Assembly: GCA_017656505.1 (NCBI GenBank)
Contig: JACDNU010000001.1
Coordinates: 55,541-119,540, forward strand
Reading direction: 5' to 3'
Source of the DNA: Archaeoglobus sp.
GTDB taxonomy: Archaea; Halobacteriota; Archaeoglobi; Archaeoglobales; Archaeoglobaceae
DNA length: 64,000 bases
Position numbers and translations under genes: made by a program. The notes below the pieces were generated by a model. The model did not search any database. It was given only the letters and a program-made list of their open reading frames with translations, and was not told the DNA's origin. Shown here piece by piece: positions 60,265 to 64,000 of this stretch; position 1 is the stretch's first letter; each line of letters opens with the position of its first letter.

Positions 60265-61874
60265 ATTTAGATGAAAATAGACATCCTGCAGCGATGACGG
60301 GGATGACTGGAGCTAAACCAGGGATGGCGGGAATGCAAAATCCGCATCATACAGAGCACAACCCCTGGGTATCCATGATCCCCGTCGCCATAGGAGTTTT
60401 TATGGTTTTGCTGGATGTGAGCATACTCAACGTTGCCTTACCCTCCATCACCCAAGAATTCAACGCGAGAGCTTCTGATGTCCAGTGGATTCTGAATGCT
60501 TATCTGATAACCCTTGTAATTCTGCTGATCACCTTCGGAAAGATCGGAGATATGGTGAAAAGAAATTTACTTTACGCGACTGGCATGGGTATATTCACAT
60601 TAGGGAGTTATCTCTGTGCTCAATCCTGGAGTATTGGCTCTTTTATAGCTTTCAGAGTTCTGCAAGCCGTTGGTGGAGCAATAATGATGGGGAACAGCAT
60701 CGCTTTGATTACTGAGTTATTTCCTCTGGGCAAGAGAGGGGCTGCAATGGGCGTGAATGCAATACTCGTCGCTACAGCCTTCAGCCTTGGACCGATACTT
60801 GGAGGGTGGCTCACCACGCATCTCGGCTGGCACTGGGTTTTTTACATAAATGTCCCGATTGGGATTGCAGGAGTCACGCTTGGCTTGCTCTTGCTCCCGA
60901 GTTTAGGAAAGAGAGTAAGCGAGCCGATAGATTTCCCGGGCCTGATTTTGCTCGCGATGGGACTCGGATTTTTCACCCTTGGAATAATAAAAGGCCAAGA
61001 CTGGGGCTGGGATTCGGAAAAGACAATAGCCTCCTTCATAATTTCCTTCCCCTATCTAATCGCCTTTGCTGTCAGAGAAATAACCTACGAGTATCCCTTG
61101 CTTGACCTGCGCCTTTTCAGGATAAGAAACTTCACGGCCGGGATTGTTGCCCTGTTCTTCATAATGATGGGGGTCTCAACCTCCCTTTTCCTTCTTCCTT
61201 TCTTTCTTCAAGGAATTAAGGGTCTAACTGCTGAAGAATCAGGGTACTGGCTCGTCGCAATTCCAATAATGAATACCGTAGTATCTCCAATAGCCGGGAG
61301 GCTGAGCGATAAGATAAATCCGAAAATAATGATGACTCTCGGTCCCTCAATTTTCACTATCGGCCTGTATTTGCTCAGCGATCTTAAAGTGGGTGTGACG
61401 TTCTGGGAGCTAACTCCCGTGCTCTCTTTCCTTGGAATTGGCCTCGGATTGCTCATGGCTCCAGCCTTAAACGTAGTCATGGCTTCCATTCCAATTGAAA
61501 GGGCTGGAATGACAAGTGGCACAATCAACACGATGAACAACCTCGCCCAAGCGATGGGTATAACTTTCGGAGGAGTTCTCTTAACGGGAAAAATGAACGA
61601 TCTGATCCCTGGCTATGGAAACCAGCTTCCTAATCCTGGTCAGATGATGATTCTGAAGTACATCGCAACCTTTGGAATTACCTCCCCGCTTATAGGGATG
61701 GTGGAGGCTTTCATGGAGAGCTTACATCACGTTTTTCTTTCGGCGATTCCTCTTCCATTGTTGGGATTATTCATCATCCTTGTCTTCCTCCAAGGCAAAG
61801 CCCATATTGAGAAAGTCAAGCAGATGAGAAAGATGATGACTCAGGTGGCTCAGGTAGCTCAGGCAGCGCTTTAG
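60261..61874 (+). CDS. DHA2-family MFS exporter with Met/His-rich N-terminus
   Basis: 537 aa, 14 helices. MVLLDVSILNVALPSI and the GKIGDMVKRN A-motif match the paralog at 12442. An extension of about 35 residues before helix 1 carries Met at 12, 15, 22 and 25 and His at 8, 29, 30 and 33, including KPGMAGMQNPHHTEH; metal sensing or a partner contact is possible. The start overlaps the COG1361 stop (ATGA), so the two are translated together. The C-terminus repeats TQVAQVAQAA. Confidence 0.9.
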   Translation: MNLDENRHPAAMTGMTGAKPGMAGMQNPHHTEHNPWVSMIPVAIGVFMVLLDVSILNVALPSITQEFNARASDVQWILNAYLITLVILLITFGKIGDMVKRNLLYATGMGIFTLGSYLCAQSWSIGSFIAFRVLQAVGGAIMMGNSIALITELFPLGKRGAAMGVNAILVATAFSLGPILGGWLTTHLGWHWVFYINVPIGIAGVTLGLLLLPSLGKRVSEPIDFPGLILLAMGLGFFTLGIIKGQDWGWDSEKTIASFIISFPYLIAFAVREITYEYPLLDLRLFRIRNFTAGIVALFFIMMGVSTSLFLLPFFLQGIKGLTAEESGYWLVAIPIMNTVVSPIAGRLSDKINPKIMMTLGPSIFTIGLYLLSDLKVGVTFWELTPVLSFLGIGLGLLMAPALNVVMASIPIERAGMTSGTINTMNNLAQAMGITFGGVLLTGKMNDLIPGYGNQLPNPGQMMILKYIATFGITSPLIGMVEAFMESLHHVFLSAIPLPLLGLFIILVFLQGKAHIEKVKQMRKMMTQVAQVAQAAL

Positions 61875-61988
61875 TTTGATTGAGTTTTGATTAAGCTTGA
61901 CTATGCTTAATCATGATCGGTAATCGATGATTGGTAATTACAATGGCCTTTTCGCAATAAATAAGTAGCAAGGCCGAAATCGAGATTT
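61875..61988. terminator. Two inverted repeats between MFS genes
   Basis: TGATTAAGC (61888-61896) pairs perfectly with GCTTAATCA (61905-61913) around an 8-base loop, just after the exporter stop. GGCCTT (61945-61950) pairs with AAGGCC (61970-61975). The first could act in transcript ending or stability; the second overlaps the likely promoter of the gene at 61989. Role is inferred. Confidence 0.35.
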
Positions 61989-63113
61989 GTGCGAAATGTG
62001 TATGTGATATCCCTCTCCGCATTCACGGTAATGGTTGGTGTAGGGGTAATCGCCCCTCTGCTTCCGATTTTTGCAGAATCTTTGGGTGCAAGTGGTTTGT
62101 GGATTGGAATCATATTCTCCGCATACTCCCTCTCCAGAATGGTATTTCTACCAGTGGCGGGAAAACTGAGCGATATCCACGGAAGGAAAAAAACAATGCT
62201 AATCGGTTTATTTCTTTACTCTATACTCTCTCTCCTTTATATAGCATCTAGCGATCCGGTTCAGCTCTCCGCTGTGAGATTCCTGCACGGAATAAGTTCC
62301 GCGATGATAATTCCTGTCGCTATGGCGGCGGCAGTGGACTCCTCTTCGAAAGGAGAGGAAGGGTACGCTTTAGGTACCTTCAATCGATCTCTCTTTTTGG
62401 GAATGGCTTCAGGCCCGATCATAGGAGGCTTTGTATCGGACCTTTTCGGCTTTAAGGCCACATTTCTAGCTATAAGCTTGCTCGGTTTCCTAACCCTTCT
62501 TTTGACTTTCTGGACGTTTCCCGAAGTAGAGATGAGAAGAAGGGAGGTTAAAACTGCAGTAAATAAACGGATAACTGCCGCATTGCTTTTTAGATTTATT
62601 AACTCCATGGGTAGGGGAAGCATGTTGAGCTTTTTTCCAATCTATCTCGGGTTACTCGGCTACAGTGCTGCAACGATAGGCATCCTGATTTCGACGAATC
62701 TACTCGTTTCAGCACTAATACAACCCACTTCTGGAAAATTCTCCGACAGAATTGGGGCAAGATACCCCGTTGCTCTATCTGCGATTCTTAGCGCGATAAT
62801 TCTTATTTTAATACCAAAAACAGTAGAAATATCGTTTTTGCTCGGTCTGAGCTTTCTCTTAGGTATTTCCAGCGCCCTCGCGATTCCGGCAATTGGAGCT
62901 TTGGTTGCGGTCGAAGGGAGAAATGGTGGAATGGGACAGTTAATGGGTACCCTTTCCGCTGCAAAGAGTTCGGGCAGGATTGTTGGGCCACTTATCTCAG
63001 GAGCTATTTACGATCTGTTTGGGGGTGGAATAGAAGGCATTGGTATTGCTTTCAGCTTCGCAGCTTTGCTTTCAATTGCATCTCTTCTGATTTTTCTTTT
63101 GCTGGAAAAATAA
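61989..63113 (+). CDS. MFS transporter (TetA/MdtG-like, DHA1)
   Basis: 374 aa, 12 helices, GTG start at 61989. VGVIAPLLPIFAESLG in helix 1, the A-motif GKLSDIHGRKKTM, motif C-like LFLGMASGPIIGGFVSDL and a second-half GKFSDRIGAR are present. This layout is typical of DHA1 drug exporters. It follows the COG1361-DHA2 pair on the same strand with 114 bases between, and may be controlled separately. The substrate is unknown. Confidence 0.88.
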   Translation: MRNVYVISLSAFTVMVGVGVIAPLLPIFAESLGASGLWIGIIFSAYSLSRMVFLPVAGKLSDIHGRKKTMLIGLFLYSILSLLYIASSDPVQLSAVRFLHGISSAMIIPVAMAAAVDSSSKGEEGYALGTFNRSLFLGMASGPIIGGFVSDLFGFKATFLAISLLGFLTLLLTFWTFPEVEMRRREVKTAVNKRITAALLFRFINSMGRGSMLSFFPIYLGLLGYSAATIGILISTNLLVSALIQPTSGKFSDRIGARYPVALSAILSAIILILIPKTVEISFLLGLSFLLGISSALAIPAIGALVAVEGRNGGMGQLMGTLSAAKSSGRIVGPLISGAIYDLFGGGIEGIGIAFSFAALLSIASLLIFLLLEK

Positions 63114-63211
63114 AGAAAATAAGGAAAAATGAGAGGTTTAAGAGGTGACTGTGTAGGCAACCGAGGCAAATGGATTTAAGCCAGAGGATCGAATACCATT
63201 TCGGTGAGATT

Positions 63212-63932
63212 ATGAATCTGGAGGATAAGGTTGCCATTGTCACCGGGGCCTCTAGGGGTATTGGGAGAGCGATTTCAATTGCCCTTGCAAGAAAGGGGGC
63301 TAAAGTTGTCATAAATTATGCAAAAAACGAGAATGCTGCCATGAAAACTCTTGAAGAATGCCAAAAATTCAGCAGTGGAATTATTTTCAAAGCGAATGTT
63401 AGAAGGAGAGACGAAGTCAGAAAAATGGTTGAGGCTACTCTGTCCACTTTCGGGAGAATAGATATTCTCGTCAACAACGCAGGCATTTTTAGGCAAAGCG
63501 ATAAGGCCCGAAGAGATACCCGAGGCCGAGTGGGATGAAGTGCTTGATGTAAATCTGAAAGGTGCCTTTATCACTACTCAGGAAGTGCTAAAACACATGA
63601 AAAGGGGAAAGATAGTTAACATTTCATCCTTGGCGGGAAAAGACGGGGGAGTTATGGGGATGCATTACGCTGCTTCAAAAGGTGGCCTAATTGCGATGAC
63701 GTTCAATCTGGCGAGGCATCTCGCACCAAATATCCTTGTAAATGCTGTTGCTCCAGGGCCAATAGATACCGAGCTTCTCGATGAGGAAACGAAGGATAGA
63801 CTAAAGGCTCTCTCCCTGATTGGGGAGATTGCAAAACCCGAAGACATAGCCAGTGCAGTTATCTTCCTGCTCGAAAACGATAACATCACCGGTGAGGTCA
63901 TCGATGTTAATGGAGGAAGACTGATGGATTGA
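63212..63932 (+). pseudogene. Short-chain dehydrogenase/reductase (FabG-like), single frameshift
   Basis: Two frames together make a complete SDR of about 240 aa. The first part has TGASRGIGRAIS (NADP site) and LVNNAGIFRQ; the second has VNLKGAF, the catalytic Ser in NISSLAG, YAASK (Tyr and Lys) and NAVAPGPIDTELL. One extra G near 63508 (AAGGCCC, where AAGCCC would read on to EEIPEAEWDEVLDVN) breaks the frame. All catalytic residues survive, so this is either a very recent lesion or a sequence error. ATG 63212 has GGTGAG upstream. Confidence 0.8.
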
Positions 63933-63963
63933 CGAATTAATAGATTATAGGGTCCTTACAAAA

Positions 63964-64000
63964 CTAACCCTCAGCCAATCTCTGCAAAGCCTTCTTTTCC
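63964..64000 (-). CDS. Possible 3' end of a minus-strand gene
   Basis: Reading inwards from the window edge gives EKKALQRLAEG and a TAG stop at 63964-63966. A helical Lys/Leu-rich C-terminus is plausible, but only about twelve codons are visible, so this is tentative. Confidence 0.25.
   Translation of the reverse strand, partial: EKKALQRLAEG

Noticed and set aside
61989..63113. Treating the three adjacent genes 58132-63113 as one operon
   Set aside because: A 114-base gap with two inverted repeats separates the last MFS gene; separate control is as likely.

Overview
The window looks like a chromosomal segment of a hyperthermophilic euryarchaeon, most likely of the Archaeoglobales (Archaeoglobus, Ferroglobus or Geoglobus). 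The evidence is an F420H2:quinone oxidoreductase (Fqo) operon in the J-K-M-L-N-A-BC-D-H order that I recall from Archaeoglobus, including the fused B/C subunit; archaeal housekeeping genes (L37e, an Sm-like protein, aIF2-gamma, ZPR1, archaeal SepF, a FCF1-like PIN protein, UPF0179, AlaX-S); TATA-box promoters with very short leaders; a tRNA-Ile intron with a textbook bulge-helix-bulge; and a C/D box sRNA. I cannot name the species.

Layout. 1-8.8 kb: the fqo operon on the minus strand, running off the left edge inside fqoH. 9.1-16.5 kb: two zinc-ribbon/DUF genes, a winged-helix 4Fe-4S protein, three MFS transporters and a luciferase-like oxidoreductase. 16.7-19.8 kb: a plus-strand run of a membrane protein, a HEAT-repeat protein, a Cys-rich DUF3795 protein and an SPL-type radical SAM enzyme. 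20-28.4 kb: housekeeping genes (alaX, a RAM-domain protein, purF, rpl37e, lsm, a PUA protein, an AtoE-type transporter, sepF, zpr1, nif3, a nicotinamidase-like hydrolase). 28.5-30.2 kb: a C/D box sRNA, tRNA-Gln, a PEF-CTERM low-complexity surface protein and a DUF457 membrane protein. 30.3-34.2 kb: branched-chain amino-acid genes (leuA/cimA-like, ilvB, ilvN). 34.2-41 kb: an AT-rich accessory island with several orphan membrane proteins, a secreted NosD beta-helix/glycosidase fusion and a decayed luciferase-family gene. 41.1-49 kb: a Kv-type channel, then a minus-strand acyl-CoA operon (RHH regulator, acyl-CoA ligase, two thiolase-fold proteins, DUF35, MaoC, acyl-CoA dehydrogenase). 49-55.5 kb: nitrilase and deacetylase-family genes, a phosphoesterase, UPF0179, aIF2-gamma with PIN, and a HEPN/MNT pair. 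55.5-57.1 kb: decayed sequence and an intron-containing tRNA-Ile. 57.3-64 kb: a TrmB regulator divergent from a secreted COG1361 protein coupled to a DHA2 exporter, another MFS gene and a frameshifted SDR gene.

Most interesting points. (1) ilvB is preceded by a short TATA-proximal ORF of 20 codons that is rich in Ile, Val and Leu and ends six bases before a T6 tract that can form alternative RNA pairings. This looks like a leader-peptide attenuator, which would be remarkable in an archaeon. (2) The acyl-CoA operon encodes two thiolase-fold proteins that both lack the nucleophilic Cys and the catalytic His, beside DUF35, MaoC and acyl-CoA dehydrogenase genes. The gene set resembles aldolytic side-chain degradation modules, and three TTATGAGCA repeats flank its promoter. 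(3) A secreted COG1361 protein and the DHA2 exporter it overlaps share a Met-rich KPGM(S/A)GM motif, behind a palindromic candidate TrmB operator. (4) A canonical C/D box sRNA lies beside tRNA-Gln. Nothing was searched or computed: family names come from motif reading and memory.
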